Shown piece by piece: positions 44,981-53,485 of a stretch of DNA of 64,000 nucleotides (positions within the stretch are counted from its first letter, which is position 1; every line of letters starts with the position of its first letter). Both the position numbers and the translations under genes were made by a program. The notes under the pieces were generated by a model that was given only the letters and a program-made list of their open reading frames with translations, was not told the origin of the DNA and ran no database searches. This stretch comes from an uncultured Clostridia bacterium (GTDB lineage Bacteria > Bacillota > Clostridia > TANB77 > CAG-508). The stretch is from contig CALXXZ010000003.1 of NCBI GenBank assembly GCA_944392805.1, positions 1 to 64,000 of the forward strand, in the 5' to 3' direction.

Positions 44981-46123
44981 ATGTTAAAAAAAGTAGCGAT
45001 ATTAGCAAATGGAGGAGATGTATCAGGATTCAATGCAGTAATAAGAGCGATTGTAAAAACTGCAGAAACACATGGAGTTGAGTGTTATGGATTTATAGAT
45101 GGATACAATGGATTATTAAAAAATGATTACGTAAAATTAAGTACAGCAAATGACCAAACAGCATCAGGAATTCTACCAAAAGGAGGTTCAATAATAGGTT
45201 CATCTACAAATGCAAATGTATTCAATTATAAAGTAGAAGAAAATGGACAAATAGTATATAAAGATTTATCAGAAGTATGTATAGAAAATATTAAAAAAGA
45301 TGAATTTGATTGTATATTTACATTAGGAGGAGATGGAACACAAAAATCAGCAAGAGATTTTTCAACAAGAGGAGTAAATGTAATAGGTGTTCCAAAAACA
45401 ATAGACAATGATGTAGCATGTACAGAAATAACATTTGGATATAATACAGCAGTATCAGTTGCAGCAGAAGCACTTGATAGATTGCATACAACAGGAGAAA
45501 CACATCATAGAATCATGGTACTAGAAGTAATGGGAAGATATGCCGGATGGATTGCATTAGAATCAGCAATTGCAGGAGGAGCAGATATTGCATTAATACC
45601 GGAAATACCATATGACATAAATAAAGCAGTAGAAAAAATAAATAAAAGAAGAGCAGCAGGAAAAGACTTTAGTATAGTTGTAGTAGCAGAAGGAGCAATG
45701 CCAAAAGGTGGAACTATTACTGTAGAAAATACTAGAGACAATGGAGCAGGAGTAGACAATACAAAACTTGGTGGAGTTGGACAAATTGTTGCAAAGCAAT
45801 TAGAAGAATTAACAGGATTAGAAGCAAGAAATACAACATTAGGATATATGCAAAGAGGAGGAACACCAACTGCATTTGATAGAGTATTATCAACAAAATA
45901 TGGAGCAAAAGCAATGGAACTTGCATTAGAAGGAAAATTTGGCGTATTAGCAGTAATAAAAAATGGTAGATTAGATAGTGTATCATTAGAAGATGTAGTA
46001 GGAAACAATAAGAAAATAGGAGCAGTATCAGGAAATACTGAAGAAAGTAATATTAGAAAAGTAACAATGGATCATGACTTAGTAAAAACAGCTAGAAATA
46101 TAGGAATATGCTTAGGTGATTAA
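44981..46123 (+). CDS. pfkA: 6-phosphofructokinase, group III-like
   Basis: This glycolytic enzyme phosphorylates fructose 6-phosphate. It has 380 residues, longer than the 320-residue allosteric ATP type. The N-terminal GGDVSGFNAVIRA loop, TLGGDGTQKSA, PKTIDNDVA with the catalytic Asp, and MGRYAGWIALESA are clear. GGDG (Gly at the position that is Asp in pyrophosphate enzymes) together with PKTIDND (Lys, as in pyrophosphate enzymes) is the mixed pattern of group III enzymes, so the phosphate donor, ATP or pyrophosphate, is not certain from sequence. It is monocistronic. Confidence 0.92.
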   Translation: MLKKVAILANGGDVSGFNAVIRAIVKTAETHGVECYGFIDGYNGLLKNDYVKLSTANDQTASGILPKGGSIIGSSTNANVFNYKVEENGQIVYKDLSEVCIENIKKDEFDCIFTLGGDGTQKSARDFSTRGVNVIGVPKTIDNDVACTEITFGYNTAVSVAAEALDRLHTTGETHHRIMVLEVMGRYAGWIALESAIAGGADIALIPEIPYDINKAVEKINKRRAAGKDFSIVVVAEGAMPKGGTITVENTRDNGAGVDNTKLGGVGQIVAKQLEELTGLEARNTTLGYMQRGGTPTAFDRVLSTKYGAKAMELALEGKFGVLAVIKNGRLDSVSLEDVVGNNKKIGAVSGNTEESNIRKVTMDHDLVKTARNIGICLGD

Positions 46124-46152
46124 TTTTTCACAAAAAATTCACAAAAAAAGTG

Positions 46153-46193
46153 TTGACAAATGACACTGTGTCACATATAATGACATAGTGTCA
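46153..46193 (+). promoter_or_regulatory. Promoter with two TetR operators
   Basis: A perfect TTGACA-17-TATAAT (46153-46181). TGACAC-T-GTGTCA, a perfect palindrome (46161-46173), fills the spacer. TGACAT-A-GTGTCA, with one mismatch (46181-46193), starts at the last base of the -10. Their centres are 20 bp apart, about two helical turns. Binding would block polymerase. They should be the operators of the TetR protein encoded directly downstream. Confidence 0.88.
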
Positions 46194-46213
46194 TTTATTG
46201 TGGAGGGATGAAA

Positions 46214-46834
46214 ATGCCAAAAGAAACATTTTTAAAACTTTCAAATGAAAAACAGCAAAAAGTAATTAATTCAGCCAAAAAAGAATTTGCAAGAGTACCA
46301 GTTCAAGAAGCATCAATAAAAAACATAGTAGAAGAAGCAGGAATAGCAAGAGGAAGCTTTTATCAATATTTTGAGAGCAAGGAAGATCTACTAATTTATA
46401 TCATAAAAGAAAATATCGAACAACTTAACAACAAACTAAAAGAAGAAATACTAAAAAAGAATGGAGATATATTTGAAATATACATAACTATATATGACAA
46501 TATGGTAGAAAACTTTGTAGAAAAAGATGAAAGCAAATTATATAAGCAAATATTTGAGAATATTAAATCCTCTGATGAAAGTACATTTAATATATTAAAG
46601 GAAAATGGGAAAAGAATAGGTATGGCAGATTACTATGAATTAATTGATAAAACAAATTTAAGAATAGAAAATGAAAGAGAATTCAAAATAGTATGTAGAA
46701 TGTTGGATATAATTACTAGAAATGCTGTTATTAGAAATTTCAAAAAAAATTCTAAAGAAGAAAACAGAAAAGAATTTTTAGAGAAAATTGATTATTTAAA
46801 ATATGGAATAGTAAAGGAGGAAAAAAATGCTTAA
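46214..46834 (+). CDS. TetR/AcrR family repressor of the ABC exporter
   Basis: This 206-residue regulator has an N-terminal helix-turn-helix (about 10-55), including ASIKNIVEEAGIARGSFYQYF, the TetR signature, and a variable ligand-binding helical domain. It probably represses its own operon through the paired palindromes overlapping the promoter, and releases them when it binds a toxic or signalling compound. ATG 46214 is used since 46208 overlaps GGAGGG. The ABC transporter genes follow at once; the first overlaps its 3' end by 8 nt. Confidence 0.9.
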   Translation: MPKETFLKLSNEKQQKVINSAKKEFARVPVQEASIKNIVEEAGIARGSFYQYFESKEDLLIYIIKENIEQLNNKLKEEILKKNGDIFEIYITIYDNMVENFVEKDESKLYKQIFENIKSSDESTFNILKENGKRIGMADYYELIDKTNLRIENEREFKIVCRMLDIITRNAVIRNFKKNSKEENRKEFLEKIDYLKYGIVKEEKNA

Positions 46835-49019
46835 AGTATTAAAAAATCTAAAACAATCATGGATATCAGTTATTGTAATAATTGCATTACTATGTTTGCA
46901 AGCAGCTGTGGACTTAGAGTTACCAAACTACACATCAAAAATTGTAAATGTAGGAATTCAAGCAGGTGGTATAGAAGATGCAGTACCAGATGTAATAAAC
47001 CAAAATGACATGGAAACTGTATTATTATTAACTGATGAAGATAATAAAATATTAGAAAATTATGAAGGGCCAAATTCTGATGGAAATTATGAGATAAAAG
47101 AATTAGAAGATGAACAAAGAGAAGAATTATCAAATATAATGATAAAACCAATTATAATTTCATCATATCTTCAAAGTGATGAAATAAAAAATCAAATGTT
47201 ATCAAATGTTCCAGAAGAACAAAAAGCTATATTTGAAAATATGACAATGCTAGAAATATTAAAAACTATGCCAGAAGAACAATTAAATCAAATGCTAAAA
47301 ATGCCAACAGAAAAAATAGACCAAATGCAAGATTCAATAAAAGAACAGGCAGGGGTAGCAAGTGTAAAAATAATTTATCAAAATGCTGGTGTTGATACAG
47401 ACAAAATACAAATGGATTATATAATGATATCAGGTCTAAAAATGTTAGGATTAGCAGCAGTAAGTATGGCATCAGGAATAACAATAATGATGCTATCAGC
47501 AAGAGTTGGTGCTAGATTAGCAAGAACATTAAGAGACAAAGTATTTTCTAAAGTATTAAGTTTTTCAACAAAAGAACTAAGAGAATTTTCAACAGCATCA
47601 TTAATAACACGTAGTACAAATGATGTTCAACAAGTTCAACAACTAATGGCGATGTTATTTAGAACAGTTGTATATGCACCAATAATAGGAATTGGAGGAA
47701 TACTTAAAGTATTAACTGAAAGTAACAGTTCAATGGCATGGATAATAGGATTAGCTGTTATAGCAGTATTAGTAGTTGTAGCAGTATTGTTTGCAGTAGC
47801 AATGCCAAAATTCAAAAAATTACAAGACTTAGTAGACAAATTAAACAAAGTATCAAGAGAAATCCTTACAGGATTACCTGTAATTAGAGCATTTAATACA
47901 GAGAAAAAAGAAGAAAAAAGATTTGATAATGCAAATATAGATTTAATGAAAACAAATATGTTTGTAAACAGAGCAATGTCAGTAATGATGCCTATGTTAA
48001 TGCTAATAATGAACTGTGTATCAATCCTAATAATATGGGTTGGAGGTCATAATGTAGACCAAGGAGTTATGCAAGTTGGAGATATGTTAGCATTTATACA
48101 ATATGCAATGCAAATAGTAATGAGTTTCTTAATGATATCAATGATATCAATTATGCTTCCAAGAGCTTCTGTATCAGCAAATCGTATAATGGAAGTTATT
48201 GAAACAGAACCAAGTATAAAAGACAAAAAAGAAACAAAAAAATTAGACCCAAATAAAAAAGGTCTTGTAGAATTCAAAAATGTATCATTCAGATATCCTG
48301 ATGCAGATACTGAAATACTAGAAGACATTAATTTTACAGCTGAACCAGGAAAGACAACAGCAATTATAGGAAGTACAGGAAGTGGAAAATCAACAGTAGT
48401 AAACTTAATACCAAGATTTTATGATGTAACTGGTGGAGAATTGCTAGTTGATGGTGTAAATGTAAAAGATTTATCACAAAAGGAATTAAGAGATATTATT
48501 GGATTTGTTCCACAAAAGGGAATTCTATTTTCTGGAACAATAGAATCAAATATCAAATATTCTGATGAAAATATGTCAGATGAAAGAATGATTGAAGCAG
48601 CAGAAATAGCGCAAGCAACTGAATTTATTGAAGGAAAAGATGATAAATATAAATCAGAAATTGCACAAGGTGGAAACAACGTATCAGGAGGACAAAAACA
48701 AAGATTATCAATTGCAAGAGCAATTGCAAAAGATCCAGAAATATTTGTATTTGATGATAGTTTTTCAGCACTTGACTTTAAAACAGATGCAACATTAAGA
48801 GAAGCTTTAGCAAAAAGAACTAAAAATAAAACATCAATAATAGTTGCACAAAGAATTAGTACAATTTTAAATGCAGATAAAATAATTGTACTAGATGATG
48901 GAAAAGTTGTAGGTCAAGGAACACATGAAGAATTAATGAAAGACAATGAAACATATAGACAAATAGCATTATCACAATTAACAGAAGACGAATTAAATAA
49001 AAAGGAAGGAGGAGAATAA
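46827..49019 (+). CDS. ABC exporter half-transporter, degenerate-site subunit
   Basis: This fused membrane-ATPase half-transporter has 730 residues and is probably part of a heterodimeric multidrug or peptide exporter. The membrane domain has an enlarged extracellular region between helices 1 and 2 (about residues 38-200), rich in E, Q and M. The nucleotide-binding domain has Walker A GSTGSGKST and signature VSGGQKQ. In Walker B, IFVFDDSFSALD, the usual catalytic Glu is Asp, which marks the non-hydrolytic (degenerate) site seen in TM287/288-type heterodimers. It is the second gene of a TetR-controlled operon. Confidence 0.92.
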   Translation: MLKVLKNLKQSWISVIVIIALLCLQAAVDLELPNYTSKIVNVGIQAGGIEDAVPDVINQNDMETVLLLTDEDNKILENYEGPNSDGNYEIKELEDEQREELSNIMIKPIIISSYLQSDEIKNQMLSNVPEEQKAIFENMTMLEILKTMPEEQLNQMLKMPTEKIDQMQDSIKEQAGVASVKIIYQNAGVDTDKIQMDYIMISGLKMLGLAAVSMASGITIMMLSARVGARLARTLRDKVFSKVLSFSTKELREFSTASLITRSTNDVQQVQQLMAMLFRTVVYAPIIGIGGILKVLTESNSSMAWIIGLAVIAVLVVVAVLFAVAMPKFKKLQDLVDKLNKVSREILTGLPVIRAFNTEKKEEKRFDNANIDLMKTNMFVNRAMSVMMPMLMLIMNCVSILIIWVGGHNVDQGVMQVGDMLAFIQYAMQIVMSFLMISMISIMLPRASVSANRIMEVIETEPSIKDKKETKKLDPNKKGLVEFKNVSFRYPDADTEILEDINFTAEPGKTTAIIGSTGSGKSTVVNLIPRFYDVTGGELLVDGVNVKDLSQKELRDIIGFVPQKGILFSGTIESNIKYSDENMSDERMIEAAEIAQATEFIEGKDDKYKSEIAQGGNNVSGGQKQRLSIARAIAKDPEIFVFDDSFSALDFKTDATLREALAKRTKNKTSIIVAQRISTILNADKIIVLDDGKVVGQGTHEELMKDNETYRQIALSQLTEDELNKKEGGE

Positions 49020-49020
49020 T

Positions 49021-50844
49021 ATGCCAGGACCAATGGGAGGATCAAGAGGAGGAAAAACAGTAGAAAAAGCAAAAGATTTTAAAGGTACAACTAAAAAATT
49101 AATAAAAAATTATATATCAAAATATAAAATTGGTATAATAATAGTATTAATATTCGCAATTGGAAGTACAGTATTCTCAATAGTAGGACCAAAAATTTTG
49201 GGAAATGCAACAACAGAAATTTTCAATGGTTTAATAAATAAAATAAGCGGAAATGGCGGAATAGATTTTGGTAAAGTTGGAACAATATTATTAACTTTAT
49301 TAGGATTATATTTATTAAGTGCATTATTCTCTTTCATTCAAGGATTTGCAATGACAGGAATTGCACAAAAATTAACATATAAATTAAGAAATGATATTTC
49401 TGCAAAAATAAATAGACTTCCAATGAATTATTTTGATAAAAAGACAAATGGAGAAGTTCTATCAGTAATAACAAACGATATTGACACATTAGGAATGAAC
49501 TTAAACCAAAGTGTTACTCAAATTATTACATCAGTTTGTACATTAGTAGGAATTTTAATAATGATGTTATCTATTAGTTGGCAAATGACATTAATTTCAT
49601 TAATTGTTATGCCAATAGGTGCATTATTAGTAAAAATAATTGTAGGAAAATCACAAAAATACTTTAAAAGACAACAAGATTATTTAGGACATGTAAATGG
49701 TCAAGTTGAAGAAATATTTTCAGGTTTGACAGTAGTAAAAGCATTTAATGGAGAAGAAGATGCAAAAAAAGAATTTGCAAAAGCAAATAAAGAATTATAT
49801 AGGTCAGCATGGAGATCTCAATTCTTATCAGGACTTATGCATCCAATTATGAATTTCATTTCAAATGTTGGATATGTAGGTGTTGCAATTGCTGGTGGAT
49901 ATTTAGCAATTAAAGGTAGAATTACAGTTGGTAATATACAAAGTTTTATACAATATAATAAACAATTTACACATCCAATAAATCAAATTGCTCAAGTATC
50001 AAGTATGTTACAAGCAATGGTAGCAGCAACTGAAAGAATATTTGAATTCTTAGAAGAAGATGAAGAAGTAGAAACATATGTAGAAGGAACAACAACAGAA
50101 GGATTAAGAGGAAATGTAACTTTTGACCATGTAAAATTTGGATATAATCCAGAAAATATAATTATAAAAGATTTTAATGCAGATGTTAAAGAAGGTCAAA
50201 AAATTGCAATTGTTGGACCAACTGGTGCAGGAAAAACAACTATGGTTAAACTTCTTATGAGATTTTATGATGTTACAGATGGTAGAATCTTGGTTGATGG
50301 ACATAATATTAAAGACTTTAAAAGAGGAGAACTTCGTCAAATGTTTGGTATGGTATTACAAGACACATGGTTATTTGGTGGAACTGTAAAAGATAATATC
50401 AAATATAGTAAAGAAGATGCAACTGATGATGAAGTAATTGAAGCTGCTAAAGCTGCTCGTGTACATCATTTTATAAAAACTTTACCAAATGGATATAATT
50501 CAGAATTAAATGAAGAATCAAGTAATGTTTCAGCAGGTCAAAAACAATTACTTACAATTGCCAGAGTTATTTTAGCAGACCCTAAAATTCTTATTTTAGA
50601 TGAAGCTACAAGCTCAATTGATACTAGAACTGAAATTGAAATTCAAAAAGCTATGGATAATTTGATGGAAGGCAGAACAAGCTTTATTATTGCTCACAGA
50701 TTGTCTACTATCAAAAATGCAGATTTAATTTTAGTTATGAATCATGGTGACATTGTTGAACAAGGAACTCATGAAGAACTTCTTGCTAAAGGTGGATTCT
50801 ATGAACAATTATATAATTCTCAATTTGAAGAGGTTGAAGAATAA
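49021..50844 (+). CDS. ABC exporter half-transporter, catalytic subunit
   Basis: This partner subunit of 607 residues has a six-helix membrane domain and a nucleotide-binding domain with Walker A GPTGAGKTT, signature VSAGQKQ (Ala instead of the first Gly) and Walker B ILILDEATSSID with the catalytic Glu present. With the upstream subunit it gives one competent and one degenerate ATP site. It begins MPGPMGGSRGGK, a short Gly/Pro leader common in these subunits. GGAGGAG just before it overlaps the end of the first subunit gene. Substrate is unknown; drug efflux is inferred from the TetR gene. Confidence 0.93.
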   Translation: MPGPMGGSRGGKTVEKAKDFKGTTKKLIKNYISKYKIGIIIVLIFAIGSTVFSIVGPKILGNATTEIFNGLINKISGNGGIDFGKVGTILLTLLGLYLLSALFSFIQGFAMTGIAQKLTYKLRNDISAKINRLPMNYFDKKTNGEVLSVITNDIDTLGMNLNQSVTQIITSVCTLVGILIMMLSISWQMTLISLIVMPIGALLVKIIVGKSQKYFKRQQDYLGHVNGQVEEIFSGLTVVKAFNGEEDAKKEFAKANKELYRSAWRSQFLSGLMHPIMNFISNVGYVGVAIAGGYLAIKGRITVGNIQSFIQYNKQFTHPINQIAQVSSMLQAMVAATERIFEFLEEDEEVETYVEGTTTEGLRGNVTFDHVKFGYNPENIIIKDFNADVKEGQKIAIVGPTGAGKTTMVKLLMRFYDVTDGRILVDGHNIKDFKRGELRQMFGMVLQDTWLFGGTVKDNIKYSKEDATDDEVIEAAKAARVHHFIKTLPNGYNSELNEESSNVSAGQKQLLTIARVILADPKILILDEATSSIDTRTEIEIQKAMDNLMEGRTSFIIAHRLSTIKNADLILVMNHGDIVEQGTHEELLAKGGFYEQLYNSQFEEVEE

Positions 50845-50852
50845 AAAGATAG

Positions 50853-50897
50853 AAAATAAAGTATATGATGATTTATAATCATATGCTTTATTTTTTT
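50853..50897 (+). terminator. Terminator of the exporter operon
   Basis: The stem AATAAAGTATATGAT/ATCATATGCTTTATT is followed by TTTTTT. Confidence 0.85.
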
Positions 50898-50943
50898 GTG
50901 AAAATTAAAAATATTTTAAATAATAAAAAATAAGTGTATTCTA

Positions 50944-50972
50944 TTGACAAAGAAACATATGTTTGATAAAAT
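50944..50972 (+). promoter_or_regulatory. Promoter of the KilA-N gene
   Basis: TTGACA-17-TAAAAT. It puts the transcription start near 50979, so the gene must begin at ATG 50993 and not at 50963. Confidence 0.7.
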
Positions 50973-50992
50973 TAGTGAAAGGATGTGTTGTT

Positions 50993-51793
50993 ATGAAAAA
51001 TTTTGAAGTATTAGATACAAGAATAAACTATTATAATGAAGGCAATGAAGATTACATATCTCTGACAGATATGTTAAAATCAAAAGATGGCGAATTTTTT
51101 ATTTCTGATTGGTTACGAAATAGAAATACAATTGAATTTTTAGGTATATGGGAAGAATTACACAATCCTAATTTTAATTATGGCGAATTCGCCATAATTA
51201 AAAGTCAAGCAGGTTTAAATAGTTATAAAATAAGCGTTAAAGAGTGGTCAAATAAAACAAATGCAATTGGAATAGTCGCGAAAACAGGAAGGTATGGAGG
51301 AACTTATGCACATAAAGATATAGCTTTTGAGTTTGGAATGTGGATTAGTCCCAAGTTTAAAATATATTTAATTAAAGAATTTGAAAGATTAAAGCAAGAA
51401 GAACAAAAAGAACTAGGATGGAATGCAAAAAGGGATTTAGCAAAAGTTAATTATAAAATACACACAGATGCAATAAAAAATAATTTAATACCTAAAGAAT
51501 TAACTAGCAAGCAAGTAAATTTAGTATACGCAGAAGAAGCTGACGTATTAAATATGGCATTATTTGGAATGACGGCAAAAGAATGGAGAGAAAAGAATCC
51601 AAATAAAAAAGGGAATATAAGAGATTATGCAAGTATAAATGAATTAATATGTTTAGCAAATTTAGAAAATACAAATTCAATATTTATAAATGAAGGAATG
51701 CAACAATCTGACAGATTATATAAATTAAATCAAATAGCAATTTCACAAATGAAAATATTAACAAAGGATAGTGAAACAAAATTATTAAAATAA
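50993..51793 (+). CDS. KilA-N domain protein
   Basis: This 266-residue protein has an N-terminal KilA-N DNA-binding domain (about 15-130): ISLTDMLKSKDGEFFISDWLRNRNTIEFLGIWEEL is seen in part, followed by GRYGGTYAHKDIAFEFGMWISPKFKIYLIKEFERL. Its C-terminal region (about 135-266) has LGWNAKRDLAKVNYKIHTDAI and is common to phage- and mobile-element-linked members. KilA-N proteins are frequent in phages and prophages and in defence regions; their role is usually unknown. Inside the gene is a perfect 32-bp palindrome (51172-51203). This marks the left edge of the accessory block. Confidence 0.88.
   Translation: MKNFEVLDTRINYYNEGNEDYISLTDMLKSKDGEFFISDWLRNRNTIEFLGIWEELHNPNFNYGEFAIIKSQAGLNSYKISVKEWSNKTNAIGIVAKTGRYGGTYAHKDIAFEFGMWISPKFKIYLIKEFERLKQEEQKELGWNAKRDLAKVNYKIHTDAIKNNLIPKELTSKQVNLVYAEEADVLNMALFGMTAKEWREKNPNKKGNIRDYASINELICLANLENTNSIFINEGMQQSDRLYKLNQIAISQMKILTKDSETKLLK
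51172..51203. repeat. Perfect 32-bp palindrome inside the KilA-N gene
   Basis: Each 16-base half reads TTTTAATTATGGCGAA and then its exact complement, centred on GAATTC. In the protein it encodes NFNYGEFAIIK. It could be an autoregulatory operator or a recombination site; it may also be chance shaped by the coding sequence. Confidence 0.9.
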
Positions 51794-51817
51794 AATGAAA
51801 AATGAGAAAGTAATTTG

Positions 51818-51889
51818 TTGCCAAAATTTATACAATATGATATAAAATACATAGCATTATTTGACCAGATATATTTACTAAATTATCAT
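51818..51889 (+). promoter_or_regulatory. Tandem promoters for the fused nuclease gene
   Basis: TTGCCA-17-TATAAA (51818-51846) and TTGACC-17-TATCAT (51861-51889) are arranged in series, 32-103 nt ahead of the ATG at 51921. Confidence 0.5.
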
Positions 51890-51920
51890 ACAATAATACA
51901 ATTTAAAAGGGAGAATAATT

Positions 51921-53423
51921 ATGAATAATGTGTATTTATCAAAATCAAGATATTGTAAATGTATACAATGTAAAAAGATTCTTTGGTTAAAAAAATATAA
52001 GCCTGATGTTGCTATACCCTCTGAAAAAGATGCTATATTTGAGAATGGCAACAAAGTTGGAGAACTAGCTAAAGGGTTGTTTGGAAAATATGAAGATATA
52101 AAATTTAACGAAAATCTTAATATTATGATTGAAAAGACAAAAAAATTATTGAAAGACAAACCTAATATTATAACTGAAGCTTCATTTAATTTTGATAATA
52201 ATTTTTGTAGTGTTGATATTTTAAAAAACGATATAGATGGTGTCGAAATATACGAAGTTAAAAGTTCAACAAAAATACATGATATTTATATAGATGATAT
52301 TTCTTATCAATATTATGTATTATCTAAATTGGGAATTAATATAAAAAAAGCTTCATTAGTATATATAAATAATGAATATGTAAGACAGAAAAATTTAGAA
52401 TTAGATAAATTATTTAAAATTGAAGATTTAACAGATATAGCAATTTCAAAAAAAGATGAAATAGAAGCGAAGATAATAGATTTTAACAAATTTATGGAAG
52501 AACATGATGAATATAATGAACCTGATATTGATATAGGTATGAAATGTAAAGATCCATATTTATGTGATTTTTGGGATTATTGTACTAAAGATTTGCCAAA
52601 ACCTAATATTTTTGATGTATCTATTCTTGGAAATAAAGCAAGAAAAATAAAATATGAAAAATATTATGAAGGAAAAGTATCTTTTGAAGATTTACAATAT
52701 GAAGACTTAGGTCCGAGAGCTTTAGAACAAATTGAATTTGAATTAAATAATTTGGAACCAAAAATTGATAAAAATGCGATTAAAAGTATATTAGATTCTT
52801 TAAAATATCCGTTGTACTTTATTGACTATGAAACATATCAAACAGCTATTCCTGAAATTGTTGGGACTAAACCATATCAGCAATTACCTTTTCAATATTC
52901 ACTACATATTATCAAAGAAAAAGGAGCTCCTATGGAACATAAAGAATTTTTAGCTGAAATTGATGATAAAGATTTTATAAGACATTTTGCTGAAAGTATG
53001 ATTAAGGATATGCCTGAAAATGGAAGTGTTATTATTTATAATAAGTCTTTTGAACCTGCTAGAAATAATGAAATAGCAAGAATGTATCCTGACTTAAAAG
53101 ATGAGTTGGAAAGAATTAATAATAATATTGTGGATTTTCTTGAACCATTTCAACAACGAAAATACTATACAAAAGAAATGCATGGCTCTGCATCTATTAA
53201 AGCAGTTTTACCAGCTTTATATCCTAATGATCCAGAACTTGATTATCATAATTTACCAGTAGTTCATAATGGAAAAGAAGCTTCAGAAACTTTTTTAAGC
53301 TTAAAAAATAAAACAAAAGAAGAACAAGAAGAAATTAGACATGGATTATTAGTTTATTGTGAACTTGATACATATGCTATGGTAAAAATATGGGAAAAGT
53401 TTAAAGAGATAGTAGGTGAATAA
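51921..53423 (+). CDS. DUF2779 protein: Cas4-like nuclease fused to DEDD exonuclease
   Basis: This is a two-nuclease protein of 500 residues. The N-terminal part (about 1-225) is a Cas4-like PD-(D/E)XK domain. Asp99 (SVDIL), Glu112 and Lys114 (YEVKSS) and Gln130 form the catalytic pattern. An early Cys pair (CKCIQC) with Cys209, Cys215 and Cys221 (MKCKDPYLCDFWDYC) could bind a 4Fe-4S cluster. The C-terminal part (about 290-500) is a DnaQ-like 3'-5' exonuclease with IDYET (Asp302, Glu304) and a last Asp in CELDTYAMV; this pairing defines DUF2779. No cas genes are near. Located in the accessory block, it suggests DNA processing, repair or phage defence. Confidence 0.85.
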   Translation: MNNVYLSKSRYCKCIQCKKILWLKKYKPDVAIPSEKDAIFENGNKVGELAKGLFGKYEDIKFNENLNIMIEKTKKLLKDKPNIITEASFNFDNNFCSVDILKNDIDGVEIYEVKSSTKIHDIYIDDISYQYYVLSKLGINIKKASLVYINNEYVRQKNLELDKLFKIEDLTDIAISKKDEIEAKIIDFNKFMEEHDEYNEPDIDIGMKCKDPYLCDFWDYCTKDLPKPNIFDVSILGNKARKIKYEKYYEGKVSFEDLQYEDLGPRALEQIEFELNNLEPKIDKNAIKSILDSLKYPLYFIDYETYQTAIPEIVGTKPYQQLPFQYSLHIIKEKGAPMEHKEFLAEIDDKDFIRHFAESMIKDMPENGSVIIYNKSFEPARNNEIARMYPDLKDELERINNNIVDFLEPFQQRKYYTKEMHGSASIKAVLPALYPNDPELDYHNLPVVHNGKEASETFLSLKNKTKEEQEEIRHGLLVYCELDTYAMVKIWEKFKEIVGE

Positions 53424-53485
53424 TATAATAAAAGCAATATTATATTGTTGAAATTTAAAAAGTAAATAAAAAGGAGAGATTAAAG

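Noticed and set aside
44800..45033. Minus-strand frame running from the phosphofructokinase start into palindromic element 3
   Set aside because: It begins inside the coding sequence of the plus-strand gene and ends in the repeat; it has no family features or binding site.
51921..53423. A CRISPR-associated cas4 gene
   Set aside because: The nuclease domain is fused to a DEDD exonuclease, as in DUF2779 proteins, and no repeats or other cas genes are in the window.
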